Both the position numbers and the translations under genes were made by a program. Below the pieces are notes generated by a model. That model saw only the letters and a program-made list of their open reading frames with translations. It did not search any database and was not told the origin of the DNA. Shown one piece after another: positions 26,110 through 35,139 of a DNA stretch of 64,000 bases. Origin of the DNA: Flavobacterium phragmitis (lineage in GTDB: Bacteria; Bacteroidota; Bacteroidia; Flavobacteriales; Flavobacteriaceae); contig NZ_FOMH01000001.1 in the NCBI RefSeq assembly GCF_900112575.1, forward strand, positions 324,543 through 388,542. Direction: 5' to 3'. The number at the start of each line of letters is the position of its first letter. The stretch's first letter is position 1.

Positions 26110-27337
26110 CGTTCAATTTAAACTTTTTAACCACCAACGCCGAGTTGGTTCCTCCAAACCCGAAAGAATTGGACAAAAATATATCAAATTTTTTGTTTAA
26201 CGTAGTTTTAACTAAATTTAATTTTGAAGCATCTTCATCTGGATTTTCTAAATTGATGTTTGGTGCAATGAAATCGTTCTGCATCATTAAGATAGAGTAA
26301 ATAATTTCACTTGCCCCGGCCATCCAGCATTCGTGGCCTGTCATTGATTTGGTAGAACTTACAGGCGGATTTTTTTCGCCAAAGACTTCAAAAATCGCTT
26401 TGGCTTCGTTTGCATCACCAACAGGAGTTGAGGTTGCATGCGCATTTATATATTCAATATCTGAAGCTTGTAACTGGGCATCATCAAGAGCTCTTTTCAT
26501 AGCTGTTGCAGGTCCTTCAACGTTTGGAGTTGAAATATGACCGCCATTAGATGAAAAACCATAACCGCCAATTTCTGCTATAATTGTAGCGCCTCGGGCA
26601 ATGGCAGATTCGTAACTTTCCAAAATTAAAGTTGCACCACCGCCACTCGGAATTAGTCCGTCGCGCCCGGCATCAAAAGGTCTTGAAGCTTTTTCAGGAT
26701 CACTTTCTCTATTAGAAAAAACACCCAATCCGTCAAAACTGCTCATGGCATATTTATTAATTTCCTGGGCACCGCCAGTAATTATGATGTCCTGAAAACC
26801 GCTTTTAATTAAAAAATACGCTAAACCAATAGAATGTGAACCGCTCGCACAAGCTGCACTTACCGTTAAGTTGATCCCTCTAAGTTTAAAAATCGTTGAA
26901 AGATTCATAGTTACGGTAGAATTCATCGACTTGAAAATTGCACCAGAACCAATAAGAGCAGTATCTTTTTTTTCTCGTACAATATCGGTAGCGTCAATAA
27001 TAGCTTTAGAAACACTATCATTTCCATACATAATACCTACTTCGTGCTCATCAAAAAAAGCATCATCGATATTAGCATTTTTTAGCGCTTCTATAGTCGC
27101 CATATAAGCATATTCGGTTTCTTCACCGATGCTCATACGTTGTCTGCGCGTCAATAGATTTTTTAAATCAGCTTTTGGAACCATTCCTGTAAGGGCCGAT
27201 TGAAAACCAAATTCTTTTCGTTCAGCGTCAAACTGAATGCCGGATTTTCCTTGATATAATGAATCTTTTACTTCGTCTAAAGAAGTTCCGATACAAGAAT
27301 AAATTCCCATTCCAGTAATTACAACTCTTCTATTCAT
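26102..27337 (-). CDS. FabF-like beta-ketoacyl-ACP synthase 3
   Basis: 411 residues with an intact triad: SAACASG (Cys163), NAHATSTP (His300; HAT replaces the usual HGT) and MTGHECWMAG (His335). The C-terminal SNSFGFGGTNSALVV signature is present. Of the cluster's ketosynthases it is the most FabF-like in length and motifs. It overlaps the ACP 2 gene by 8 bases and is separated from fabG by a 223-base repeat-bearing spacer. Confidence 0.92.
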   Translation of the reverse strand: MNRRVVITGMGIYSCIGTSLDEVKDSLYQGKSGIQFDAERKEFGFQSALTGMVPKADLKNLLTRRQRMSIGEETEYAYMATIEALKNANIDDAFFDEHEVGIMYGNDSVSKAIIDATDIVREKKDTALIGSGAIFKSMNSTVTMNLSTIFKLRGINLTVSAACASGSHSIGLAYFLIKSGFQDIIITGGAQEINKYAMSSFDGLGVFSNRESDPEKASRPFDAGRDGLIPSGGGATLILESYESAIARGATIIAEIGGYGFSSNGGHISTPNVEGPATAMKRALDDAQLQASDIEYINAHATSTPVGDANEAKAIFEVFGEKNPPVSSTKSMTGHECWMAGASEIIYSILMMQNDFIAPNINLENPDEDASKLNLVKTTLNKKFDIFLSNSFGFGGTNSALVVKKFKLNDE

Positions 27338-27479
27338 CGTCTTTCAAAAGTAATTTTTTTATCCTTAAAGTGTAATTTTTAAAACAAAGGCACAAAGTTT
27401 TTTTTAATCTTGCCGCAAAGGCACCAAGTCGCAAAGGTTTTTTCTAAAATCTTTATTTAATAAAACTTTGCGGCTCTGC

Positions 27480-27495
27480 TCCCGATAGCTATCGG
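27480..27495. repeat. Short perfect palindrome CCCGATAGCTATCGGG
   Basis: A 16-base perfect palindrome in the spacer between fabG and the ketosynthase gene, next to GCAAAGG/CCTTTGC-like half repeats (27410-27470). The same kind of motif is common between genes in Bacteroidota. Function unknown. Confidence 0.7.
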
Positions 27496-27560
27496 GATTG
27501 CGAACAATTTTTGTTGTTAAATAAAAAACTTAAAAACAAACTTCGCCAACATAGTATTCT

Positions 27561-28292
27561 TTAAGAATATATTCCGCCGTTAATATTGATAATTTCTCCT
27601 GTAATATAACTTGCTTTTTTAGAAATCAAAAAGCTTACCAAATCTGCTACTTCTTCGGCTTCGCCAAAACGATTTACCGGAATCAGTTTCAGTAACTCTT
27701 TTTCGTCCAGTTCGCTTGTCATATCTGTTTTGATAAAACCCGGAGCGACTGCATTTACCGTAATATTTCGTTTTGCCACTTCTTGTGCCAATGCTTTTGT
27801 AGCGGCAACAATAGCGCCTTTTGCAGCGGAATAATTGGTTTGTCCTGCAGTTCCTTTTACTCCAGAAACAGAAACAACATTTACAATTCGTCCATATTTA
27901 TTGCGAAGCATTTTTTGAATGAAAAACTGCGTTACATTAAAAAAACCATTCACGCTTGTATTCATTACGCCGTTCCAGTCTTGTGGTGTCATCCACATAA
28001 AAAGACCATCTTTTGTGATTCCGGCATTATTTACAATCGCTTCTACCAATTTTTCAGGATTGGCTTCCTGCCATTGTGTAAGAACGTTTTGTACTTGTTC
28101 AAAATCGGCAACATCAAAACCTAAAATTTCTCCTGTTGCGCCTAATTTTTGAATTTCTTGTAATGTTTCTTCGGCTGCTGTTTTATTCGAATGATAATTA
28201 ATCAGAATATGATAATCGGATTCTACGGCTAGTTTTTTGCAAATAGCACTTCCGATTCCTCTCGAACCGCCTGTTACTAATACACACTTCAT
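27561..28292 (-). CDS. FabG-like 3-oxoacyl-ACP reductase (SDR)
   Basis: 243 residues with the SDR cofactor motif TGGSRGIG near residues 7-14, NNAG near 88, the catalytic YSAAK (Tyr-x-x-x-Lys) near 153-157, and the PGFIKTDM loop. It reduces 3-ketoacyl-ACP with NADPH in each polyene cycle. The C-terminus is full length. It lies 9 bases downstream of the WG-repeat gene. I leave the symbol blank because a separate housekeeping fabG is expected elsewhere. Confidence 0.9.
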   Translation of the reverse strand: MKCVLVTGGSRGIGSAICKKLAVESDYHILINYHSNKTAAEETLQEIQKLGATGEILGFDVADFEQVQNVLTQWQEANPEKLVEAIVNNAGITKDGLFMWMTPQDWNGVMNTSVNGFFNVTQFFIQKMLRNKYGRIVNVVSVSGVKGTAGQTNYSAAKGAIVAATKALAQEVAKRNITVNAVAPGFIKTDMTSELDEKELLKLIPVNRFGEAEEVADLVSFLISKKASYITGEIININGGIYS

Positions 28293-28301
28293 AAGTGAAA
28301 A

Positions 28302-29528
28302 TTATTTCTTTTTCTTCGCTGCTGGTTTCGGTGTCGATTTGGCAGCTGGTTTGGTTGTTTTTGTTTCTTGTTTTGAGGCTTCAGCCGGAGCTGCCACTGG
28401 TTGTGGTTTTTCAGATTTCGAAAACAATTCAGCGTTTTCAAACCATTGGTTGGCTAAAACTGTGCCGTCTGGTTTAAGAAATCCCCATTTCCCTTCGTTT
28501 TTTACTCGTGCTACGCCACCAATAAATCCTTTGTCTTGCTGCACAAACATGGCAATAATAGCATTTGTTGTGATGCCGTACTGTGTTGGAATGACTAATT
28601 TTCCAGATTCGTTGATAAATCCCCAATTGTTTTCTTTAACTGGAGCTAAACCGTTTGTACTGAAAACTTCTGCATCACTGTAAGTTGGTTCAATTACAAA
28701 TTTTCCTTCCGGATTAATGAATCCCCATTTTTTTCCAACTAAAACGGGTGCCAGGTTTTTAGAAAACGCTTTTCCTTTATCATAAATAGGAAGAATTACC
28801 CAGTTTCCTTTTAAATCAATATAGCCGATTTTTCCATTTTTCTTTGCAAAAGTTAAATCTTGAGTTTCGAAATCCCAGATTTTTTCAGCTCCATCCACTG
28901 GAATGAATTTTCCGCCGCTTACCAATCCGAAAGTTTTATCTTTTCTGGCCCAAGTTGTTCCTTTAAAATAATTTCCGATTTCGGCATAAGCAGGTTCAAC
29001 CAGCTCTTTTCCTTCCGTATTGATGATTCCCCAGTTTTTATTTAATTCTACTCTCGCATAACCATTTTCAAAAGGTTTGATCTGATCGTATTTTGGCTCC
29101 AGAACAATAGTCATTTTGTTGTTGATTAATCCGACTTTATTGTTTTGTCTAATGAAGGCAACACCGTCATTAAAATCAAATACTTTATCAGAAACAGGTG
29201 CTTTTTGGATTTCTCCTTTTGTATTAATGTAAACCCAATCTTTATCTTTTTGTACAACTGCGATTCCGCTGTTAAAATCTTTAGCATCTTTAAAATCTGC
29301 TGGAATTATCCAACTTCCTTTTGCATCAATAAAACCCCATTTTCCGCCATTTTCTACAGCAGCCAAACCTTCAGAAAAACTTCTGGCCGATTTATATTGC
29401 GGTTCGATTTTAAAAGATCCATCTTTAGAAAGATATCCAATTTTAGAATTTTTTTTAACTAATGCCAGTTCTTGACTATTAACAAATTGAATACTTGCCA
29501 GTAGCAAAAAAATAAGTGTCTTTTTCAT
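28302..29528 (-). CDS. Secreted WG-repeat protein
   Basis: 408 residues with a signal peptide (cleavage near VNSQ) and about eight copies of a repeat of roughly 45 residues of the form KWGFIdxxGxxxIxPxYxxAxxFxxGLAxV. This is the WG/KWG repeat family (PF14903), a beta-propeller-like surface fold. The C-terminus is a low-complexity Pro/Ala/Lys tail ending KKKK. The gene is within the pigment operon, 9 bases before fabG. Function unknown; it may be a structural or binding protein in the periplasm or at the surface. Confidence 0.85.
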   Translation of the reverse strand: MKKTLIFLLLASIQFVNSQELALVKKNSKIGYLSKDGSFKIEPQYKSARSFSEGLAAVENGGKWGFIDAKGSWIIPADFKDAKDFNSGIAVVQKDKDWVYINTKGEIQKAPVSDKVFDFNDGVAFIRQNNKVGLINNKMTIVLEPKYDQIKPFENGYARVELNKNWGIINTEGKELVEPAYAEIGNYFKGTTWARKDKTFGLVSGGKFIPVDGAEKIWDFETQDLTFAKKNGKIGYIDLKGNWVILPIYDKGKAFSKNLAPVLVGKKWGFINPEGKFVIEPTYSDAEVFSTNGLAPVKENNWGFINESGKLVIPTQYGITTNAIIAMFVQQDKGFIGGVARVKNEGKWGFLKPDGTVLANQWFENAELFSKSEKPQPVAAPAEASKQETKTTKPAAKSTPKPAAKKKK

Positions 29529-29602
29529 GATTTTAAAAATTCAATGTTTAATGATTAAAAAACTAAAAACTCTTTTTGGGGGCATATGTGGTATGTTAAT
29601 CT

Positions 29603-31123
29603 TTAACTGTTGATCAAATAATCTTTTACTTTTTGAACAAAAGGATACATTACTTGGTCTTCCTTAAATGTTGGAATTATATTTCGAACATCGTCATACC
29701 ATTTTCTGGTTGCGGATGAAATTTTATCTTTCTGTCCTAAATAATCAATTGCCTGAACAATTGTGATGAATTCGATTGCTAAAACTTCAAAAGAATTTTC
29801 AATTACTTTTGATGTAATAACCGCCGCATTTGTTCCCATGCTTACAATGTCTTGGTTATCATTGTTGTTTGGAATACTGTGCACATACATTGGGTTAGAT
29901 AATGTCTGGCATTCTGCAGTGGTTGAAGTAGCAACAAATTGTACGCCCTGCATTCCGAAATTAAATCCTAATGTTCCTAAATTTACGAATGGAGGAAGAA
30001 TTTCGTTGATTTTTGAATTCAATAAATAATTCAATTGGCGTTCTGCAAGCATCGTTAATTTTGTAATAACAATTTTCAGTTTATCCATTTCAAGCGAAAT
30101 ATAATCTCCGTGGAAATTTCCACCATGGTAAACGTGTTTGTTTTTAACGTCGATGATTGGGTTATCGTTTGCCGAGTTAAATTCGTCTTCCAAAATAGAA
30201 GCGACATTATTAATAGTTTCTAAAACCGGTCCTAAAATTTGAGGAACACATCTTAAAGAGTAATATTCCTGAACTTTTTCTTTGAAGATTTCTTCTGTAT
30301 TTTCTCCAGAATATAAATGGTCTTCTCTTTTACGTATCAAAGTACTGTCAGAAAGGTTTTGTCTCATTCTTTCAGCAACTTCCTGCTGTCCTTTATGACG
30401 TTTGGTTTGGTTTAACTCTTCTGAGAAATGATCGTCGTAAGCCTGAACTAATTCGTTAATTGCACAAGAAGCTTTTAATGACCAGTCTAATAATTTTTTA
30501 GCATAATGAACATTTACTACTCCAATTCCTGTCATTACAGAAGTTCCGTTGATTAATGCCAAACCTTCTCTAATTTCTACCTGAATTGGTTTTAAACCCT
30601 CAATTTCGAAAACTTCTGAAGTTGAACGTCTTTGTCCTTTATAGAAAACTTCGCCTTCTCCAATTAAAACTAAAGCTAAATGTGACAATTGAACTAAGTC
30701 ACCGCTGGCACCAACACCACCGTGTTCAAAAATTAAAGGCGTAATATCTCTATTGATTAATTCGGCCATTAAATGAATAACAGAAGGATGAACTCCTGAA
30801 TTTCCTAAAGAAAGTGTATTTAATCTTGCTAGAATAGCTGCTTTTGCGCACTCTGCATTTAACGGTTTTCCAGTTCCAGAAGAATGGCTTCTAATTAAAT
30901 TGTATTGCAATTGAATTTGATCTGACTCCTTAATTCTATATTGAGCCATTGGTCCAAATCCTGTATTTACTCCGTAGATTACTTTGTTTCCTGAGAATTC
31001 TTTCAAGAAATTAAAACTTTCGTTTACTCGATTTAAGACCACATCGCTTATGGCAACTTTGTTTTTCCCAAAGATTATGGCTTCAAATTCTGCTAAACTT
31101 AAATATTCATTTATTGTATTCAT
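29603..31123 (-). CDS. Tyrosine ammonia-lyase (aromatic amino acid lyase)
   Basis: 506 residues from the ATG at 31123 (a TTG one codon upstream is rejected). The MIO-forming triad Ala139-Ser140-Gly141 is in GGVGASGDL, the catalytic Tyr50 is in IYGVNTGFG, and His80 is in LIRSHSSG. A histidine at that position is the known mark of tyrosine selectivity. The sequence is very close to the F. johnsoniae tyrosine ammonia-lyase as I remember it. It deaminates tyrosine to 4-coumarate, the starter of the flexirubin aryl polyene. Automated pipelines often call it histidine ammonia-lyase. Confidence 0.92.
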   Translation of the reverse strand: MNTINEYLSLAEFEAIIFGKNKVAISDVVLNRVNESFNFLKEFSGNKVIYGVNTGFGPMAQYRIKESDQIQLQYNLIRSHSSGTGKPLNAECAKAAILARLNTLSLGNSGVHPSVIHLMAELINRDITPLIFEHGGVGASGDLVQLSHLALVLIGEGEVFYKGQRRSTSEVFEIEGLKPIQVEIREGLALINGTSVMTGIGVVNVHYAKKLLDWSLKASCAINELVQAYDDHFSEELNQTKRHKGQQEVAERMRQNLSDSTLIRKREDHLYSGENTEEIFKEKVQEYYSLRCVPQILGPVLETINNVASILEDEFNSANDNPIIDVKNKHVYHGGNFHGDYISLEMDKLKIVITKLTMLAERQLNYLLNSKINEILPPFVNLGTLGFNFGMQGVQFVATSTTAECQTLSNPMYVHSIPNNNDNQDIVSMGTNAAVITSKVIENSFEVLAIEFITIVQAIDYLGQKDKISSATRKWYDDVRNIIPTFKEDQVMYPFVQKVKDYLINS

Positions 31124-31160
31124 CAAATCGATTTTGGTTGCGCTAATTTAATTTTATTTA

Positions 31161-31184
31161 TCAAAATAAATGTAGTTATTTTGA
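31161..31184. promoter_or_regulatory. Perfect 9-bp inverted repeat between lyase and halogenase genes
   Basis: TCAAAATAA, six bases, then TTATTTTGA. It lies between the divergent lyase and halogenase genes, just downstream of the lyase -7 element, where a repressor would block transcription. The size fits a MarR/TetR-type dimer site. No regulator gene is adjacent. Confidence 0.55.
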
Positions 31185-31190
31185 TGATGG

Positions 31191-31198
31191 CAAATGTA
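31191..31198 (-). promoter_or_regulatory. -7 element of the tyrosine ammonia-lyase promoter
   Basis: The minus strand reads TACATTTG, a perfect TAnnTTTG. It predicts an mRNA start near 31185 and a 5' leader of about 60 bases. No clear TTTG -33 element lies upstream. Confidence 0.55.
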
Positions 31199-31224
31199 GG
31201 TTAATTAATGATAATAATTCTAAT

Positions 31225-32475
31225 ATGACAAAGGAGTTTGTTGATGTTTTAGTGATTGGTGCAGGACCGTCTGGATGTGTCTCAGCATCGTATCTTTTTA
31301 AAAACAATGTTAAGGTTAAAGTTGTAGAAAAAACGAAGTTTCCGAGACTTGTGGTAGGCGAAAGCCTTATTCCGCGTGTTATGGATCATTTTGCTGAGGC
31401 AGAATTGTTTGACGCTCTTGATGCAATGAACTTCGAAAAAAAATTAGGCGCTCGTTTTATTAGAGGAGAAGAAATCTGCAATTTTGATTTCAGTGTGAAA
31501 TTTGGAGAAGGCTGGGACTGGACTTGGCAGGTTCCAAGAGCTGATTTTGACAACACAATGGCTCAAGAAGTTATAAGAAAAGGAATTGATTTAGAATTTG
31601 AAACAGAAGTTTTGGAAGTTTCTTTCGAAGGGAAAAATTCAAAAACAATTGTAAAAGATAAAGACGGAAACCTAAAAGAAATTCACGCTAAATTTATCAT
31701 CGATTCTAGTGGATACGGACGCGTTTTGCCAAGACTTTTAGATTTGGATACACCGTCAAAATTAGATTCGCATTCTTCTATTTTTACGCATGTTAAAGAT
31801 ATTAATAGAGAAGAAGGAGTAGAAGGAACTCAAATTTCGTTTGATATTCTGGAGACTGAAGTTTGGCTTTGGGTAATTCCGTTTTCTAATGGAAACACAA
31901 GTTTGGGTGTTGTTGGCCCAACAGATTTTATCAATTCTCTTTCTGAAAATAAAGATAATGCTGAGGCGTTGCGAAATGCGATTCAGAAATCAGATTATTA
32001 TATTAAACGATTCGCTGGAACAGAATTTTTGTTTGAACCAGTTAAATTAGAAAATTATTCAAGAGCTGTAAAAAGAATGTACGGAGATGGTTTTGCCTTA
32101 ACAGGAAATAGTTCGGAATTCTTAGATCCTGTTTTCTCTTCAGGTGTAGCTTTTGCAACCGAATCTGGAATGCTGGCAGCAAAATTATATTTGAAAGAAT
32201 CACAAGGAATTCCTGTTGACTGGGAAGTTGAGTTTACACAATACATGAAACGCGGAATTGCCGTTTTTACAACTTATGTGCAAGAATGGTACACAGGAAA
32301 TCTGCAGACATTGTTTTTCCATCAGCCTGAAAATCCAGAAGTGAAAGAAAAAATATGTGCGGTTTTAGCAGGTTATGTATGGAACGAAGAAAACTCGTTT
32401 GTCAAGAAACACGATCACGTAATTGCGAATATGGCCTATTTATTAAATATGCAAAAAGAACAAAGCCCTGAATAA
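31225..32475 (+). CDS. Flavin-dependent halogenase-like oxidoreductase
   Basis: 416 residues. The FAD motif GAGPSG lies at 12-17, followed by VVGESLIP, which fits the GxGxxxxP region of flavin-dependent halogenases. EVWLWVIP matches the family motif WxWxIP. The late segment FALTGNSSEFLDPVFSSG contacts the flavin. Some flexirubins are chlorinated, so a ring-halogenating role is plausible. The related FAD-dependent hydroxylases and geranylgeranyl-reductase-like enzymes cannot be excluded. It is divergent from the lyase gene and ends in a terminator that overlaps its own stop codon. Confidence 0.8.
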   Translation: MTKEFVDVLVIGAGPSGCVSASYLFKNNVKVKVVEKTKFPRLVVGESLIPRVMDHFAEAELFDALDAMNFEKKLGARFIRGEEICNFDFSVKFGEGWDWTWQVPRADFDNTMAQEVIRKGIDLEFETEVLEVSFEGKNSKTIVKDKDGNLKEIHAKFIIDSSGYGRVLPRLLDLDTPSKLDSHSSIFTHVKDINREEGVEGTQISFDILETEVWLWVIPFSNGNTSLGVVGPTDFINSLSENKDNAEALRNAIQKSDYYIKRFAGTEFLFEPVKLENYSRAVKRMYGDGFALTGNSSEFLDPVFSSGVAFATESGMLAAKLYLKESQGIPVDWEVEFTQYMKRGIAVFTTYVQEWYTGNLQTLFFHQPENPEVKEKICAVLAGYVWNEENSFVKKHDHVIANMAYLLNMQKEQSPE

Positions 32476-32490
32476 TTCAGGGCTTTGTTT
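32462..32490 (+). terminator. Terminator overlapping the halogenase stop codon
   Basis: AAAGCCCTGAA, the stop codon TAA as loop, then TTCAGGGCTTT with following T-rich DNA. The 11-bp stem is perfect. Confidence 0.85.
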
Positions 32491-32514
32491 ATAAAAAAAC
32501 AATTCATTTTGTAG

Positions 32515-32684
32515 ATTCATTCCGTAGGAATGTCTCGTCGGTAGAATTAAATTGTAATTATGATTATATACGTTCCGTAGGAACGTTTGATTAATATTTT
32601 ATTTCCATAAATTAAATGTCCCTACAGGACATATTACAAAACGGCAATATTTTTTTTCTACCGACGAGATATTCCTACGGAATA
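32515..32684. repeat. Compound inverted-repeat element
   Basis: The ends are ATTCCGTAGGAATGTCTCG/TCGGTAGAA (left) and TTCTACCGACGAGATATTC/CTACGGAAT (right), an imperfect inverted pair of about 28 bases. Two smaller palindromes lie inside: ACGTTCCGTAGGAACGT (about 32570-32586) and TGTCCCTACAGGACA (about 32618-32632). No ORF. It closes the pigment cluster and precedes the sugar-catabolic genes. Confidence 0.8.
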
Positions 32685-32697
32685 TTAAATAATAATA

Positions 32698-33300
32698 TTA
32701 TTTAGTTTTTTTAGCGATCAGCTTAGACATTGTTTTTGCCGTTTTAGCAAATCCTTCTCCAATTCTGGTTTCGTTGCTAAAGTTGCTTCCCCATTGGTCT
32801 CCTGGAGCTTCGTCACTGGTAATTTCCAATAATACATTTGATTTATTTGCCGTTTCAACAAATTTTAAATTCGTTGTTACTTTTGCAGGTTGTTTCATAA
32901 TTCCTGCATCCCAGCCTGGGTAAATCCATACTGCTTTTACAATTAAGGTATAAGGAGTATTTAAGCCTTCTTGAAAGTTTAAATCTTTTTTCTCTTTTGT
33001 TAAAACGATATTGGCAATTTCTAAAAATTTAGGAGTCCAGATTTGGTCTTTTGCTGCAATCCATTTTTTCTCCCAAATGTTTCCGTTTCCTTTTGCTTTT
33101 TCGTCAAGGTCAGCTTTGTGTTCTTTTACATATTGTGCTTCCGACTTTTTTTCTTTCATCATAGTAAAATCACTATAATCAAATACGGTGTTGATTTCTT
33201 TTTGGTCTTTTAAAAAGTCAAAATTTCCTTGAACAACATTAATGTCCTGTGCGAACACTGCCCCTGAGATAAAGAAGCATGCGATAATTAGTTTTTTCAT
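32698..33300 (-). CDS. Secreted protein of unknown function
   Basis: 200 residues with a signal peptide (MKKLIIACFFISGAVFAQ). The mature part begins DINVVQGNFDFLKDQKEINT and ends in a lysine-rich tail. It resembles a single compact alpha/beta domain with a GWDAGIMKQPAKV segment, without catalytic motifs I recognise. It lies downstream of the mutarotase gene on the same strand, but a weak terminator between them suggests a separate unit. Confidence 0.75.
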   Translation of the reverse strand: MKKLIIACFFISGAVFAQDINVVQGNFDFLKDQKEINTVFDYSDFTMMKEKKSEAQYVKEHKADLDEKAKGNGNIWEKKWIAAKDQIWTPKFLEIANIVLTKEKKDLNFQEGLNTPYTLIVKAVWIYPGWDAGIMKQPAKVTTNLKFVETANKSNVLLEITSDEAPGDQWGSNFSNETRIGEGFAKTAKTMSKLIAKKTK

Positions 33301-33404
33301 TTTTTGGTTAATTAGGTTTGATTTTTATGTGACTAAAATAATCAAAAGGATGAATATATAATTTGTTTTACATTAAAGTTTTAATCTCATTTTGTTTCAA
33401 AAAC

Positions 33405-33436
33405 AAAAAAGGATTCCAAAGTCGAAATCCCTTTTA
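33405..33436 (-). terminator. Imperfect terminator after the mutarotase gene
   Basis: On the minus strand AAAAGGGATTTC pairs imperfectly with GGAATCCTTTTTT and a T-run follows. One bulge weakens the stem. Confidence 0.5.
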
Positions 33437-33459
33437 TATCATTTAAATAAAGTTAGACG

Positions 33460-33795
33460 TTATAATCCGAAAATTTTATCCATTAAAATCCATTTTTGTC
33501 CCGGTTTTGCCCATGGTAAAGCTTGCTGGAATTTCCACATTAAAGTTTCCCATTCCTGAACTTTCTCGTTTACTGCATCAGCTTGATCTTTCTTTTCGAA
33601 AGTAAAATCGGCATCGGCTTCAATTATCATAAATAATCGGTTTCCGGTGCAGTAAATATCCAGCACTTCAATTCCGGAATCCTGAATGCTTTTTTTAATT
33701 TCCGGCCATACATTTTCATGCAGTTCTTTGTATTCTGCAATTAAATTTGCATCATCTTTTAGGTCTAACGCCAGATAGAATTTTTGAGTTGCCAT
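33460..33795 (-). CDS. L-rhamnose/L-fucose mutarotase-like protein (RhaM family)
   Basis: 111 residues of the RhaM/DUF718 ferredoxin-like fold: AEYKELHENVWPEIKKS contains the family's His in a Y-x-x-x-H-x-x-V-W-P-E pattern, and WETLMWKFQQALPWAKPGQKW closes the protein. It interconverts sugar anomers. It is 9 bases downstream of the FAH-type hydrolase gene, so it belongs to the deoxy-sugar operon. The C. jejuni fucose locus also contains a RhaM-type protein. Confidence 0.88.
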   Translation of the reverse strand: MATQKFYLALDLKDDANLIAEYKELHENVWPEIKKSIQDSGIEVLDIYCTGNRLFMIIEADADFTFEKKDQADAVNEKVQEWETLMWKFQQALPWAKPGQKWILMDKIFGL

Positions 33796-33804
33796 AATCT
33801 AAAT

Positions 33805-34659
33805 TTATCCTTGGTAAGCTACAGCTGTTTGTTTGCTTGTGCCTAAACCTTCAATTCCTAATTCGATTACGTCACCTGCTTTAATGTAAATTGGATCTGG
33901 TTTAATTCCTAGTCCAACTCCCGGAGGTGTTCCTGTACTGATTACGTCGCCAGGAAGCAATGTCATAAACTGACTTAAATAATGCACTAAAAATGGAATT
34001 TTAAAAATCAAGTTTGAAGTGTTACTGTTTTGGAACGTTTTTCCGTTTACAGTAAGCCACATTTTTAGATTGTTTACATCGCCAATCTCGTCTGGAGTTG
34101 CCATAATTGGTCCAAGAGGAGCGAAGGTATCAGAACCTTTTCCTTTTGCCCATTGTCCACCTCTTTCGATTTGGAAAGCTCTTTCGCTGTAATCATTTAA
34201 AAGACAGTATCCAGCGATGTAGTTTGGCGCATCTTCTTCAGAAACATAGCTTGCCTTTTTGCCGACAACAAATGCTAATTCTACTTCCCAATCTGTTTTT
34301 TCACTGTTTTTTGGAATGATCAAATTGTCATTTGGCCCGCATAAAGAAGTTGTTGATTTGAAGAAAATAATTGGTTCTTCTGGAATTGCAGCGCCAGTCT
34401 CTTCGCAGTGATCTACATAATTTAATCCAATACAGATAATTTTTGACGGACGCGCCACTGGCGAACCTAAACGAACTGAATCGCTTACTTCTGGAAGAGA
34501 GGGATTATTTTTTAAAGCTTTTTCTAATTTTGCTAATCCGTCGTTTTCAAAAAAAGCTTCGTTGTAATCTGTTACAATAGACGAAACATCGTATCTTTTA
34601 TCATTTAATAAAACGCCTGGTTTTTCCTTTCCTTCTTCTCCGAATCTAATAAGTTTCAT
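33805..34659 (-). CDS. Fumarylacetoacetate hydrolase-family protein (probable 2,4-diketo-3-deoxy-L-fuconate hydrolase)
   Basis: 284 residues with the FAH fold. KIICIGLNYVDHCEE precedes the metal-binding acidic set (E-E-P-I-I-F-F-K; WEVELAFVVGK) and YSERAFQIERGGQW. Full length for the family. In non-phosphorylating L-fucose pathways this enzyme cleaves 2,4-diketo-3-deoxy-fuconate to pyruvate and lactate. The assignment relies on the adjacent SDR and UxaA-type dehydratase. The analogous L-rhamnose route is an alternative. Confidence 0.87.
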   Translation of the reverse strand: MKLIRFGEEGKEKPGVLLNDKRYDVSSIVTDYNEAFFENDGLAKLEKALKNNPSLPEVSDSVRLGSPVARPSKIICIGLNYVDHCEETGAAIPEEPIIFFKSTTSLCGPNDNLIIPKNSEKTDWEVELAFVVGKKASYVSEEDAPNYIAGYCLLNDYSERAFQIERGGQWAKGKGSDTFAPLGPIMATPDEIGDVNNLKMWLTVNGKTFQNSNTSNLIFKIPFLVHYLSQFMTLLPGDVISTGTPPGVGLGIKPDPIYIKAGDVIELGIEGLGTSKQTAVAYQG

Positions 34660-35139
34660 ATTTTAATTTTTTTAGTAATGTGTATGTTTTTTGCCACGAA
34701 TTGCACCAATTTCCACGAATTATAATTTGTGTGAATTTGTGAAATTTGTGGTTTATATTTTTTGCCACAGATTATAAGAATTAAAATGATTCGCTCTGGT
34801 TTGTCACCCTGAGCGAAGTCGAAGGGCGTTCCAATTGGACGCGGGCTTCGACTTCGCTCTGCCTGACAATAATAGAAAACGAAAATCCTTCTATCTGCGG
34901 TTTAATTTTTTTTCAACACATAGAATCATAGTTTTACTTTGTCTAAAAAGTCATTTCATTTATCTAAATTCACATAGTTCTATGTGTTCAAATCTAGATT
35001 TGTTCTTTACTCTTTTTTGCTAATCAAAAAAAATCTATGTTTCTATGTGTTTAAAAATTTTTCACGCAGATTCTGCAGATTTTAGCAGATTTAATTTAAA
35101 AATCCTTTTAATCTTTATAATCTGTGGCTAAAGAAAATT
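34660..35139. other. 480-base repeat-rich spacer inside the deoxy-sugar locus
   Basis: No gene. It contains a GCCACGAATTGCACCAATTT-type repeat (about 34694, also at about 11170) and copy 2 of the nested GAGCGAAGTCGAAG repeat (34764-34900). It also has an inverted repeat of CACATAGAA/TTCTATGTG (34917-35060) and a CAGATT/AATCTG series near 35060-35130. The layers suggest repeated insertion of small palindromic elements at one site. Confidence 0.8.
34764..34900. repeat. Nested inverted repeat, copy 2
   Basis: The core at 34802-34868 begins TGTCACCCTGAGCGAAG and ends CTTCGCTCTGCCTGACA. The outer arms GCCACAGATTATAAG and CTATCTGCGG are degraded. Same family as 6450-6587, with one arm mismatch (CGCTCT for CGCTCA). 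Confidence 0.85.

Noticed and set aside
29603-31123. Histidine ammonia-lyase
   Set aside because: His80 in the selectivity position, similarity to F. johnsoniae tyrosine ammonia-lyase, and the pigment context favour tyrosine. No other hut genes are present.
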